DNA from: DASVTR01 sp033855775
GTDB taxonomy: Bacteria > Acidobacteriota > Blastocatellia > Pyrinomonadales > Pyrinomonadaceae
Assembly (NCBI GenBank): GCA_033855775.1
Contig: JAWVFT010000126.1
Coordinates: 1-64,000 of the forward strand
Length of the DNA: 64,000 bases
Direction: 5' to 3'
This document shows positions 49,820 through 57,906 of this stretch, piece by piece; position 1 is the first letter of the stretch; the number at the start of each line of letters is the position of its first letter. The notes below the pieces were generated by a model. It was not told the DNA's origin and did no database searches. It worked only from the letters and a program-made list of their open reading frames with translations. The translations under genes were made by a program, and so were the position numbers.

Positions 49820-51007
49820 ATGAAGACGAGTCGCCCCCATCTCGTGCTTACGCTACTGCTGCTGCTACTGCCCTGCATAGCTCTCCTTTCGTCCTGCAAG
49901 CGCGCGCCCAGGCGCATCACGCTGCGGCTCAACATCGCGCCGAGCGTCACGCACGTCGCCCCCGGCCATCGCTCGCGCCTCGTCGCCTATCAACAATACC
50001 GCGAGGAATCCGGCGACCCTGACGCCGCCAGCGCCGCGCCCGACAGCGACGGGCTGCACAGCGAAGCGGTCGCCGCGCGTTGGAGCGTCGCCGAAACCGA
50101 GATTGCTTCCATCAGCGACGACGGCACGTTGACGGCCCTCAAGCCCGGTCGTGTGACCGTCAAAAGCGACTGGGAAACTTACGAAGAGACGACGACCGTT
50201 GAGGTCGTCAGGAACTTGCCGGTCGAGAGCCTGCCGCTGCTCGGCAGTCGCGGCTTGCGTTGTGAGCCGCGAGGGGTCGCGCTCAGCCTCGACGCCGAAC
50301 GCGCAGTCCGTTTCCGTTTGAGTTTCAGCGAGGGCTGCCGCGATATAGAGTTGACAGCGGCGGCTCCTGAGCATCAACTGCCATGGGAGTTTGAAGCGGG
50401 CGACGCGCGGCTCGAATTGACGAACGCGCGCGGGCCAATCGTCAGCGGCGTCGCGCGTCTCGGCGGTGGCGGCGAAGTTTCGTTCACCACTTGGGCCGAC
50501 GGCGCGGGCGCGTTTCCCATACGGCTTTCGGGCAAGACCGTCCTGCTCGTCGGCGACTCGATGGCCGAAGGCATCGGGCCTTACCTGCAAAAGAAGGTCG
50601 AGGCGGCGGGCGGGCGATTCATCAACGGGCAGGAGCGCAGTTCGACGATTATCTGGTGGCAAGGCTCCGGCAAGCTGCGCGCGCTTTTGAGTCAGGAGCA
50701 GCCCGACATCGTTTTCATCGCGCTCGGCTCAAACGAAATTTTTCTCGAACAGCCGGAACTGCGCGCGCCCGTCATCAAAGAGATGGTCGCGGAACTCGGC
50801 AAGCGTCCGGCCTTCTGGGTTGGCCCGCCGAGTTGGAAGCCGGACACGGGGCTGGTTCACGTCATTGACGAAAATTTTCAGAGCGGCCACTTCTACAATT
50901 CCAACGACCTCAAGGTTCCGCGCGCCAAGGACGGCAAGCACCCGACGGCCCAGGGCTATCAATCATGGACGGAGTTGATTTGGAACTGGTACGCGCGCTC
51001 GCTATAG
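49820..51007 (+). CDS. Lipoprotein SGNH/GDSL hydrolase with N-terminal Ig-like domain
   Basis: The protein has 395 residues. The signal ends in the lipobox LLSSC. Residues 35-130 resemble a bacterial Ig-like (BIG2) domain (ARWSVAETEIASISDDGTLT, LKPGRVTVKSDW). A linking beta domain follows, then an SGNH hydrolase: block I VGDSMAEG with Ser247, GSNE in block III, and DGKHPTAQGY with Asp371 and His374. It should hydrolyse an ester, perhaps removing acetyl groups from glycans in the periplasm. The substrate is unknown. The hldA repeat lies directly upstream. Confidence 0.83.
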   Translation: MKTSRPHLVLTLLLLLLPCIALLSSCKRAPRRITLRLNIAPSVTHVAPGHRSRLVAYQQYREESGDPDAASAAPDSDGLHSEAVAARWSVAETEIASISDDGTLTALKPGRVTVKSDWETYEETTTVEVVRNLPVESLPLLGSRGLRCEPRGVALSLDAERAVRFRLSFSEGCRDIELTAAAPEHQLPWEFEAGDARLELTNARGPIVSGVARLGGGGEVSFTTWADGAGAFPIRLSGKTVLLVGDSMAEGIGPYLQKKVEAAGGRFINGQERSSTIIWWQGSGKLRALLSQEQPDIVFIALGSNEIFLEQPELRAPVIKEMVAELGKRPAFWVGPPSWKPDTGLVHVIDENFQSGHFYNSNDLKVPRAKDGKHPTAQGYQSWTELIWNWYARSL

Positions 51008-51024
51008 CATAAACTGTGCAGCAT

Positions 51025-51085
51025 GAACGCGGGCTGACGATGAATGAAAGACAACGTATCTTCAGTTCATCGTCAGCCCGCATTC
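51025..51085 (+). repeat. Inverted repeat between the SGNH hydrolase and PBP4 genes
   Basis: Bases 51025-51044 pair with 51066-51085 (20 bp, one mismatch, 21-base loop). It begins 18 bases after the hydrolase stop. No T-run follows. GATGAATG and TTCATC words recur in the arms. Confidence 0.75.
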
Positions 51086-51142
51086 GTCGTTCGTAGTCTC
51101 CCTCCGAGTCGCTCCCTGAAATCTGGACGGGCTTCATTGAAG

Positions 51143-52864
51143 ATGAAAATTAAAAACCGACAAGCATCAAGATTCGTCGCGCTGCTCCTGCTGCTTTCTT
51201 TGAGCTTCGGCGCGTTCGTTCCGGCCAGCGCGCAGAGCGTTCAACAGCAACGCGAACGAAGAGTGACGGCTCCGGCGTCGCGCGTCGCGCCCGCTCCGAC
51301 GCCGACGCCAACTCTGAGGCCAACGCCGACGCCGACGCTCAGCGCGACGCCGAGCGCAACGCCGACGCCTGCGGCTTCGCCCGCCGTTGCTTCGACTGTC
51401 GCCGCGCCGAGCGCGCCGCGCACCGTCGAAGAGTTGCGCGCGTTCATAGATGAAGTCCTGCGTCGCTCGGAAATCGCGCCCGCGCAGTTGGCCGTTAAGG
51501 TCGCCTCGCTCGACACGGGCCGCGTCCTCTATGAAGAGAACGCCGGAAAGCTCTTGATGCCCGCGTCGAACATGAAGGTCTACACGGTCGCCGCCGCGCT
51601 CGACCGTCTCTCGCCAGATTATCGTTACACCACTTCGGCCTACGCCAACGCGCGCCCCGACACCAACGGCACGCTCAACGGCGACTTGATTATCTACGGG
51701 CGCGGCGACCCAAGCTTCTCGACCAACTTTAACAACGGCGATTACTACCGCGCGATTGACGACTTCGCGGCGCGCATCGCGGCCAGCGGCGTCAAACGCA
51801 TTGAAGGCAATCTCGTCGGCGACGAAAGTTATTTCAAGGGGCCGCGCATCGGTTGGGGTTGGGAGTGGGACGACCTGCAATCGCCGGACGGCGCGGAGGT
51901 CAGCGCGCTGACCGTCAATAACAACTCGCTCGATGTCTTCGTCAAGCCGGGCGCAAGCGTCGGGGCGCAGGCGACAATCACGACCGGCCCCGTCACGTCC
52001 GTCGTCAAGATAATCAATAACGTGACGACCTCCGCGCGCGGGACAAAGCGTGACGTGACGGTCGTTCGCCCGCTCGGCGAAAACGTGCTGGAAGTGAGCG
52101 GCAGCGTTCCGATGAGCGACACGACGGCGAGCGACAAAGGCTACGTCGGCAGCTACGCCATCACGAATCCGGCGTTGCTCTTCGTTGACTTGCTGCGCAC
52201 GCAACTGGCGCAACGCGGCGTCACTTTGACGGGACAGATAAAGACGATGGATGCGCGAGAGCGCGGCCCGCTTCCGCTTCAGACCTCTTCGCTCGTCGAG
52301 ATAGCCAGCATCAAATCGCCGCCCCTGAGCACAATCGCCGCGCAGTGTTTGAAGCCGAGCCAGAATCTCTACGCGGAGCTTCTGTTGCGCACGCTCGGAC
52401 GAGTCGCGGGCAGCTACGACCCGAAGCGCATCACGCTCGACGCGGGCATCGAAGTCGTCAGAAGTTTCCTCGTCACTGCTGGCATCGGCCCACGCGAAAT
52501 CGTCATCTCCGACGGCTCAGGTCTGTCGCGTCACAACCTGATTACGGCTGAGGCGACCGTCAAGCTGCTGACATACATGAGCCGTCATCGCTACAGCAAT
52601 GCCTTCCGCGACGCGCTGCCGGTCGCGGGCGTTGACGGCACGCTCAAGAATCGCATGAAGGGAACAGCGGCGGCGGGCAACATGCGCGCGAAGACCGGAA
52701 CGATTGATACGGTCGCCACGCTTTCCGGCTACGTCACTAGCGCGACGGGCGAACGCCTCGTCTTCTCCATCCTGCTCAACCATTACCCGGAAGCCCCCGG
52801 CGAGCGGCGCGTCTATCTGGACGACATCGCCGTCGCGCTCGCAGCCTTCGCCGGTAGGTCTTGA
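51143..52864 (+). CDS. dacB: D-alanyl-D-alanine carboxypeptidase/endopeptidase (PBP4, S13 family)
   Basis: ATG at 51143 gives 573 residues and places the signal peptide (SRFVALLLLLSLSFGAF) at the N-terminus. A Pro/Thr/Ala linker of about 60 residues follows. The penicillin-binding motifs are SxxK in PASNMK (Ser142, Lys145), SxN in KPSQNLYAE, and KTG in AKTGTIDT. A large inserted domain between SxxK and SxN (about 200 residues) is typical of PBP4. It trims peptidoglycan stem peptides in the periplasm. The next gene, a DapF homologue, belongs to precursor synthesis. Confidence 0.9.
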   Translation: MKIKNRQASRFVALLLLLSLSFGAFVPASAQSVQQQRERRVTAPASRVAPAPTPTPTLRPTPTPTLSATPSATPTPAASPAVASTVAAPSAPRTVEELRAFIDEVLRRSEIAPAQLAVKVASLDTGRVLYEENAGKLLMPASNMKVYTVAAALDRLSPDYRYTTSAYANARPDTNGTLNGDLIIYGRGDPSFSTNFNNGDYYRAIDDFAARIAASGVKRIEGNLVGDESYFKGPRIGWGWEWDDLQSPDGAEVSALTVNNNSLDVFVKPGASVGAQATITTGPVTSVVKIINNVTTSARGTKRDVTVVRPLGENVLEVSGSVPMSDTTASDKGYVGSYAITNPALLFVDLLRTQLAQRGVTLTGQIKTMDARERGPLPLQTSSLVEIASIKSPPLSTIAAQCLKPSQNLYAELLLRTLGRVAGSYDPKRITLDAGIEVVRSFLVTAGIGPREIVISDGSGLSRHNLITAEATVKLLTYMSRHRYSNAFRDALPVAGVDGTLKNRMKGTAAAGNMRAKTGTIDTVATLSGYVTSATGERLVFSILLNHYPEAPGERRVYLDDIAVALAAFAGRS

Positions 52865-52881
52865 AGCAGCGACGAGAACTT

Positions 52882-52965
52882 AAGAGCAAAAGCCAGCGGT
52901 TAGCCGTTCAAAGTCAGTTGAGGCTTTCGCTATCTTTGCTCACTGGTCGCTGACCGCTGCTCTTT
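52882..52965. repeat. Inverted word repeat between dacB and the DapF-like gene
   Basis: AAGAGCAAAAGCCAGCGGTT (52882-52901) and following words face GCTGACCGCTGCTCTTT (about 52949-52965), with AGCGGT-AGC cores pairing. The stem is imperfect with bulges. Words of about seven bases (AGCGGTT, AGCCGTT) recur. Confidence 0.5.
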
Positions 52966-53086
52966 GTCATTCATCGCCTCCTGTGGCACAATCGTTGGCC
53001 CGATGAATGGGCTGCGCCGTCGCTTACAGCGAGCAGGATTTTTCCAGCAGGACAATCAGAGAACCCACAAAACTTTTTCGCCTTCG

Positions 53087-53944
53087 ATGCAGTTCATCAA
53101 ATTCCACGGCTTCGGCAACGACTACATCGTCTTTGAAGAGCGCGAACTGGCTGGCGTCAGTTCGCTGAACGAGTTTGCGCGGCGCGTCTGCGAGCGACAC
53201 TACGGCGCGGGCGCCGACGGCATCACCGTCGTTCGTCCTTCGACCGGCGAGAGCGCGGATTTCAGCGTTCGCATCTTCAACGCGGACGGCAGCGAAGCCA
53301 ATCTCTCCGGCAACGGCACACGCTGCACCGTGGCTTATCTTTATTATCGCGGCCTCTGGTCGGATGAAGCCCTGCGGCTCGACACGCGCAGCGGCGTCAA
53401 ACTCTACAGCTTGCGCGAGCGCGTGTCGGACGGCCATTACTGGTTCGAGTCGGAGTTGGGCCAGCCGGGATTCGAGAGCGCGGCGGTTCCGATTCTGACG
53501 GACGAGCCGCTTGAGCGCGTGACGAATTATCCGCTTGTGGTCGAGGGCGAGCGGTTGCGCGTGACGGCGCTTTCGATGGGCAATCCGAACTGCTGCATCT
53601 TCGTCGAAGAGTTTGACCAACTCGACTGGCGACGCCTGGGACGCGCGCTTGAAACGCATCAGCAATTTCCCGAACGCACGAACGTCGTCTTCGTGCGCGT
53701 GCGCGACCCGAACAACATCGAAGTCCGTCTCTGGGAGCGCGGCGTCGGCGAGACTTTCTCGTCCGGCACTTGTTCCTGCGCCGCAGCGGTCGCCAGCGCC
53801 TTGAACCAATTAACCGAACGGCGCGTCAGCGTCCACACTCCCGGCGGCGTGATTGAGGTCGAGTGGCGCGAGCGAGACAACGAAGTCTCGATGACGGGCC
53901 GCGCAGATATAGTCTACAGCGGCGCGTGGCTCGCCGAGCAATGA
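53087..53944 (+). CDS. dapF: Diaminopimelate epimerase homologue with both catalytic Cys replaced by Ser
   Basis: ATG at 53087 begins the typical MQFIKFHGFGNDYIVFEE and gives 285 residues. The family fold is clear: GADGITVV, FNADGSEANLSGNGTR, LSMGNPNC, TNVVFVRV, ERGVGETFSSGTCSCAA. Active DapF has CGNGxR and GETxACGxG, whose two Cys act as acid and base. Here the first is Ser74 (LSGNGTR) and the second Ser226 (TFSSGT). Cys80, Cys229 and Cys231 lie close by but out of register. Either the enzyme uses other thiols, has a different reaction, or is inactive. It follows dacB, in keeping with peptidoglycan synthesis. Confidence 0.85.
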   Translation: MQFIKFHGFGNDYIVFEERELAGVSSLNEFARRVCERHYGAGADGITVVRPSTGESADFSVRIFNADGSEANLSGNGTRCTVAYLYYRGLWSDEALRLDTRSGVKLYSLRERVSDGHYWFESELGQPGFESAAVPILTDEPLERVTNYPLVVEGERLRVTALSMGNPNCCIFVEEFDQLDWRRLGRALETHQQFPERTNVVFVRVRDPNNIEVRLWERGVGETFSSGTCSCAAAVASALNQLTERRVSVHTPGGVIEVEWRERDNEVSMTGRADIVYSGAWLAEQ

Positions 53945-54121
53945 CGAGCGATGAAGGCGGCGCGACGAATTATTGATGAGGGCTGCGCGATAAATTATTC
54001 GGAGCAAGGCTTTCATGCATCTTCATACATCGCGGGCGGCGTTGCTTTCATCTGTCAGTCGCGGCGTTCATCAAATTTTTCAGCATCGTTTCGTTATAGT
54101 GTTCACCTTAATTTTCAAGCT

Positions 54122-55402
54122 ATGAAGTCCTTCATGTTTTATCTTCCCGAACGTCTACGGCGGATTGCCGGTGTCGCGTTGTTGGCGTTGTGCCTGAGCG
54201 CGTTGGCGGCTTTGAGCGGGTGCCGCGAGGCGACGAGCACGCCGCGACCGGAGAGCCGCGAGAGCGCGCTCGCAGGAGCGAAAAGGGTCGCGGTGGCGGA
54301 GAGCGTGCCGACGTGGCTCGGCAATTACGCGCGCAGCTTTTACGGCACAGGCCCTTGGCCCGACAAGCCGCTCGAAGTTCTTTGGAGTTTCAAGACCAAG
54401 TTTACGACGGGCCGCCTGCATAAAGACCCATGGGGCGGAACGTCATGGCCGGGGCAGCCTTCGGTTGACACGGAGCGCGTCTACTTCGGCTCGGCTGACA
54501 GCTACCTCTATTGCCTGAACAAGCGCGACGGCTCGCTCGTTTGGAGTTTCAAAGCGGAAGACAGCCTGAAGGCGACGCCGACGATTGCCGGTGATCGCTT
54601 GCTGGCGAGCGGCCTTGACCACTACGTCTACTGCGTCAATCGCCGGGACGGCACGCTCATCTGGAAATACAAAACGGGCTTTGAGATTGACGGCACGGTT
54701 ATCGTCTCGGACGGGCGCGTCTACTTCGGAGCGGAAGACCACAATTACTATTGCCTCAATCTGGAAGACGGCTCGCTCGTCTACAAGCGCGAGTTGGGTT
54801 CGATGGAAGGCAGCAGCACGGTCGTTGACGGTCGCGCCTACGTCGGCACGGAGCAGGGCGACTTGTTTTGCTTGAATCTGGCTGACGGCGAAATCATCTG
54901 GAAGGCGCGCATCGGCGCGGATTCGGATTCGACTCCGGCGGTCGCAAATGGCTTGGTCTACACGGCGGCGGAAGACGGCATCATTCGTTGCTTCAAACAG
55001 GCGACGGGCGAACCCGTCTGGCAATACAAAGCGGAAGGCGGTTTGGAGAAGCGTTACCCGAAAGAGCGGAGCGGCATCTGGGCCAGCCCCATCATCTCAA
55101 ATGGTCGCGTCTACATCGGCTCGAACAACGGCTATCTCTATTGCCTGACCGCTGGCGAAGGCACATTGGTCTGGCGCACGCAGGCGGACGCGCCCATCTG
55201 GGGAACGAGCCCTGTGGTTGACGGTCGCGTTGTCTTCGGCGACAAGTCCGGGCGCATGCACATGCTCTCAGCCGAAACGGGCGAGCCGCTCTGGGATTTG
55301 AAAATCGGCGATAACGTCAACGCCACTCCGGCCATCCTCGGCGGGCGCATCTACATCGGAGCCTTCAACGGCTTGCTCTACTGCCTCGGCGCAAACTCCT
55401 GA
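54122..55402 (+). CDS. Lipoprotein PQQ-type beta-propeller
   Basis: ATG at 54122 is preferred because it opens a signal peptide with lipobox ALSGC; an upstream frame from 53951 lacks a signal. The protein has 426 residues. Seven or so propeller blades repeat the pattern VYFGSADSYLYCLNKRDGSL VWSFK, each about 40 residues long, ending in YCLGANS. It resembles BamB and quinoprotein-type propellers but with Cys at a fixed blade place (YCLN). BamB-like proteins act in outer-membrane protein assembly; a role here is inference. It is followed two bases later by an amidotransferase gene. Confidence 0.85.
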   Translation: MKSFMFYLPERLRRIAGVALLALCLSALAALSGCREATSTPRPESRESALAGAKRVAVAESVPTWLGNYARSFYGTGPWPDKPLEVLWSFKTKFTTGRLHKDPWGGTSWPGQPSVDTERVYFGSADSYLYCLNKRDGSLVWSFKAEDSLKATPTIAGDRLLASGLDHYVYCVNRRDGTLIWKYKTGFEIDGTVIVSDGRVYFGAEDHNYYCLNLEDGSLVYKRELGSMEGSSTVVDGRAYVGTEQGDLFCLNLADGEIIWKARIGADSDSTPAVANGLVYTAAEDGIIRCFKQATGEPVWQYKAEGGLEKRYPKERSGIWASPIISNGRVYIGSNNGYLYCLTAGEGTLVWRTQADAPIWGTSPVVDGRVVFGDKSGRMHMLSAETGEPLWDLKIGDNVNATPAILGGRIYIGAFNGLLYCLGANS

Positions 55403-55404
55403 GC

Positions 55405-56025
55405 ATGATTTACCTCGTTGACAACACGATTGACGGGCAGGGCGCGTCGCCCCGCGAGATTCTCGCCGCGCTCGAACGCCTGCGACCGGAAGAGCGTGTC
55501 GTCGTCGAGCCTTACCAAAACGTCTCGCTTGAGCGCGTCGCTGAATTAGAGCCGACGCACATCATCCTCAGCGGGCAGAGTCATCCCTGGCAGAGCTACA
55601 CGCCTGCATCTCTCAAAGGCGTCTTCGAAGTGATTCGTCAAGCGCGCCAGCCCATTCTCGGCGTCTGCGGCGGGCATCAACAAATTGCGCTGGCTTACGA
55701 CGCTGAGGTCGCGTTGATGCGGCGGCTCGGCCCCGGCGAGGGCTACGAAAATTGTTTGCGCGAGCGCGGCTTCTTCGATATTGAAACGGACGGCGAAGCC
55801 ATCTTCGCGGGCTTGCCGCGCCGCCTCTCCGTCTGGCATTCGCACTACGACGAAGTTAAAGAACTGCCCGCCGATTTCAAAAGCGCCGCGTCGAACGAGA
55901 CTTGCCGGATTCAAGCGATGCGACACGCCACGCGTCCTCTCTTCAGCGTCCAATTTCACCCTGAGCTTTTTGACGACGAACACCCGCACGGTCGTCGCAT
56001 CATAGAGAATTTCCTAGAACTCTAA
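55405..56025 (+). CDS. Class I glutamine amidotransferase
   Basis: The protein has 206 residues, a free-standing class I amidotransferase. The nucleophile is Cys88 in GVCGGHQQI, and the dyad partners are His185 and Glu187 in QFHPELF. It hydrolyses glutamine and hands ammonia to a partner synthase, which is not identified here. PabA/TrpG-like length suggests an anthranilate- or aminodeoxychorismate-type partner, but the residues around the active site are not specific. It begins two bases after the propeller gene. Its stop lies inside a tandem duplication. Confidence 0.85.
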   Translation: MIYLVDNTIDGQGASPREILAALERLRPEERVVVEPYQNVSLERVAELEPTHIILSGQSHPWQSYTPASLKGVFEVIRQARQPILGVCGGHQQIALAYDAEVALMRRLGPGEGYENCLRERGFFDIETDGEAIFAGLPRRLSVWHSHYDEVKELPADFKSAASNETCRIQAMRHATRPLFSVQFHPELFDDEHPHGRRIIENFLEL

Positions 56026-56050
56026 TCACTAATTTCCTCGAACTCTAATC
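56008..56050 (+). repeat. 23-bp-period tandem duplication at the amidotransferase stop
   Basis: AATTTCCTAGAACTCTAATC at 56008-56027 recurs at 56031-56050 with one difference. The first copy encodes FLEL-stop, ending the amidotransferase. The second copy supplies the TAG stop (56045-56047) of the convergent kinase gene on the other strand. Confidence 0.9.
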
Positions 56051-57007
56051 GCCCGCGAACGTCCAGATGACGGCTTCCAGTTCGGCCAGCGAAAGATGGA
56101 CGGCTTCGGGCGCGAGCCTCAAAGCGTACTTGCGCAGGTCGCTGCACTCGTAGCAAATCGTCAGCAGCATCAAGCGAGCGCGCAAGCTCACATCAAGCTC
56201 CGCTTCCGTATAACCGTAAGCCCGCAGCATCGCCCTTTGTAGCTCGCGCCTGCCCTGAACCATCAACACGCCGGGCGCGACAAACTCATATTCGCGGAAG
56301 CCGCAGAACGAGTCCGCGAAGTCGAACAGGCCGGTCGCTTGCCAGCCCTCGCCCGTCTCTCTGAGTAGCACGTTGCCGGGATGAATGTCGCCGTGCAGCA
56401 AGACAGGCTCGAACTCTTTCGGCAACGACTCGACTCGCGCCGCGATGTAATCAGGCAAGCTCTCAAGCCACTCTGGATTCGCGCCGCGGGCTCGCTGCCG
56501 CTCGACCGACTCGCGCGCTTGCCGCTCTATGAAGGCGCCCCAATCACGATTCAAAGCCGCCGACGCCAATGGAGCAACGCCCCCATGCAACTCTCGCATG
56601 GCACAGCCCAGACGCTCCACAATTTGAAGCCGCTCGCGCTCCCGTATCTCCGGCCACACGTCTCTCATCGGCTGCCCCGGCAGATGCGTCATCACCAGAT
56701 AAGGCCAGCCTTCAAGTTCGCCCGCGTGGACGAGGCGCGGCGTCTCTATGCCGAGGCTGGCGGTCGCAGCGAACTCAAGGGCCGCCGTCTCACGCGCGTA
56801 TTGCCCGCGCGCGGGCGCGAAGATTTTGATGACGAAGGCCGTGTCAACGAAGAAGATGATGTTCTCGCCGAGCGTCGAGCGCCGCAGGCTCTCGTAGGAA
56901 AGATGATGACGCGCGCAGATGACGCTGGCCGCCTGCCGCCAGATGCCGGCATTGAACTGGCGCGCGTACTCCGCGTCGTCCGTGATGGCAGGAAGCTTCA
57001 AACGCAT
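56045..57007 (-). CDS. APH-family (aminoglycoside phosphotransferase-like) kinase
   Basis: ATG at 57007 gives 320 residues. The kinase-like motifs are HGDIHPGNVLL (205 on, catalytic Asp207) and LFDFADS (Asp229, metal). The N-lobe has FVIKIFA with the ATP-binding Lys and GENIIFFVD. The family phosphorylates antibiotics, choline, homoserine and other small alcohols; the true substrate cannot be read off. It converges with the amidotransferase gene and its stop lies in the duplicated segment. No resistance context is visible. Confidence 0.83.
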   Translation of the reverse strand: MRLKLPAITDDAEYARQFNAGIWRQAASVICARHHLSYESLRRSTLGENIIFFVDTAFVIKIFAPARGQYARETAALEFAATASLGIETPRLVHAGELEGWPYLVMTHLPGQPMRDVWPEIRERERLQIVERLGCAMRELHGGVAPLASAALNRDWGAFIERQARESVERQRARGANPEWLESLPDYIAARVESLPKEFEPVLLHGDIHPGNVLLRETGEGWQATGLFDFADSFCGFREYEFVAPGVLMVQGRRELQRAMLRAYGYTEAELDVSLRARLMLLTICYECSDLRKYALRLAPEAVHLSLAELEAVIWTFAGD

Positions 57008-57112
57008 CAACGCTCAATCAATCGAATTGGAAAATGAAAACGCCGCTCGCCTCTGTCAAAAGGAAGATGCTCGACCGCGAACAAATTTGACGAACGCCGT
57101 GCGCGCGCGTCA

Positions 57113-57147
57113 CGCTTAGTTTAATACTTCGTCGCGCTTAGTTTAAT
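57113..57147 (-). repeat. 22-bp tandem duplication upstream of the kinase gene
   Basis: CGCTTAGTTTAAT occurs at 57113-57125 and 57135-57147. The two units differ at flanking positions only. It lies in the 290-base region between the divergent kinase and sigma-factor genes. Confidence 0.75.
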
Positions 57148-57240
57148 GCTTTATCCGGCGTCATTATATCTCTTGACGGGCGGCGAGCGCGCCGCTCAAA
57201 AGAATTTTGAGACTCCACAGCCGCGCTCGTTAGTGATATT

Positions 57241-57282
57241 GTCTGGCGGCCAGACGAATCCGCCGCCTTTCCCCTCGCGGGG
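57241..57282 (+). promoter_or_regulatory. Palindromes upstream of the ECF sigma gene
   Basis: GTCTGG-CGG-CCAGAC (57241-57255) is a perfect 6-bp palindrome with a three-base centre, and CCCC-TCGC-GGGG (57271-57282) is a short hairpin. They sit 43 and 16 bases before the start codon at 57298. They may be an operator and a leader hairpin for the sigma factor, or the promoter recognised by this sigma factor may overlap them. Confidence 0.45.
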
Positions 57283-57297
57283 TGTTAATAAATCTCT

Positions 57298-57906
57298 ATG
57301 GACGACGTTTCTACCAATGGAGACAACCTGAAGGAGGAAGCCGTGCCAGCCACCGCTCAACACTTGAAGCCCGTTCCGAATCCGCCACCGGGGATGCTTG
57401 AAAGCCTCTTCCGTGAGCATTACGACCAAATTTATCGCACGGCCTATCGCGTCACAGGCAGCGGCAGCGATGCGGAAGACGTGTTGCAAACGGTCTTTCT
57501 ACGCCTCGCGCGGCGCGAGGACGAGTTAGACCTCTCGCCGAGTCCGGGCGCGTACCTGCACCGCGCCGCCATCAACGCCTCGCTCGACCTCATTCGCAGT
57601 CGCGCCCACTCAAAGCCAGTTTCGCTGGAAGACGTGGAAGATGAACTGAAGACGAATCCATCCTTAAGCCCTGCGGCGCAACATGAAGACCGGGAGTTGC
57701 GACGGCTCGTGCAGCAAGCCGTGACGCGCCTCGGCGCGACGGCCTCCGAGATGTTCGTGCTGCGTTACTTCGAGGGCTACGGAAACCGCGAGATTGCGGA
57801 GATGCTCAACACGTCGCAGATGGTCGTCGGCGTCGTCTTGCACCGGGCGCGCACGAGGCTGCGCAAGGAAATCGGCGAGTTTTTGGAGGAATACCATGAA
57901 GCGTAA
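57298..57906 (+). CDS. ECF-type RNA polymerase sigma factor
   Basis: The protein has 202 residues. Region 2 is ESLFREHYDQIYRTAYRVTG and DAEDVLQTVFLRLAR, and region 4 is LGATASEMFVLRYFEGYGNR with EIAEMLNTSQMVVGVVLHRA. A 30-residue N-terminal extension precedes region 2. It should direct RNA polymerase to a small regulon. Its last 11 bases overlap the start of the anti-sigma/FecR gene, a normal sigma/anti-sigma arrangement. A stress or envelope signal is likely, but the regulon is unknown. Confidence 0.92.
   Translation: MDDVSTNGDNLKEEAVPATAQHLKPVPNPPPGMLESLFREHYDQIYRTAYRVTGSGSDAEDVLQTVFLRLARREDELDLSPSPGAYLHRAAINASLDLIRSRAHSKPVSLEDVEDELKTNPSLSPAAQHEDRELRRLVQQAVTRLGATASEMFVLRYFEGYGNREIAEMLNTSQMVVGVVLHRARTRLRKEIGEFLEEYHEA

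Noticed and set aside
49532..49840. Minus-strand frame with repeated SSINYSL units
   Set aside because: The repeats are just the 21-bp tandem repeat read on the other strand; most of the frame is antisense to hldA.
56045..57007. Antibiotic-resistance aminoglycoside phosphotransferase
   Set aside because: The APH fold is shared by many housekeeping kinases and nothing nearby suggests resistance or mobility.
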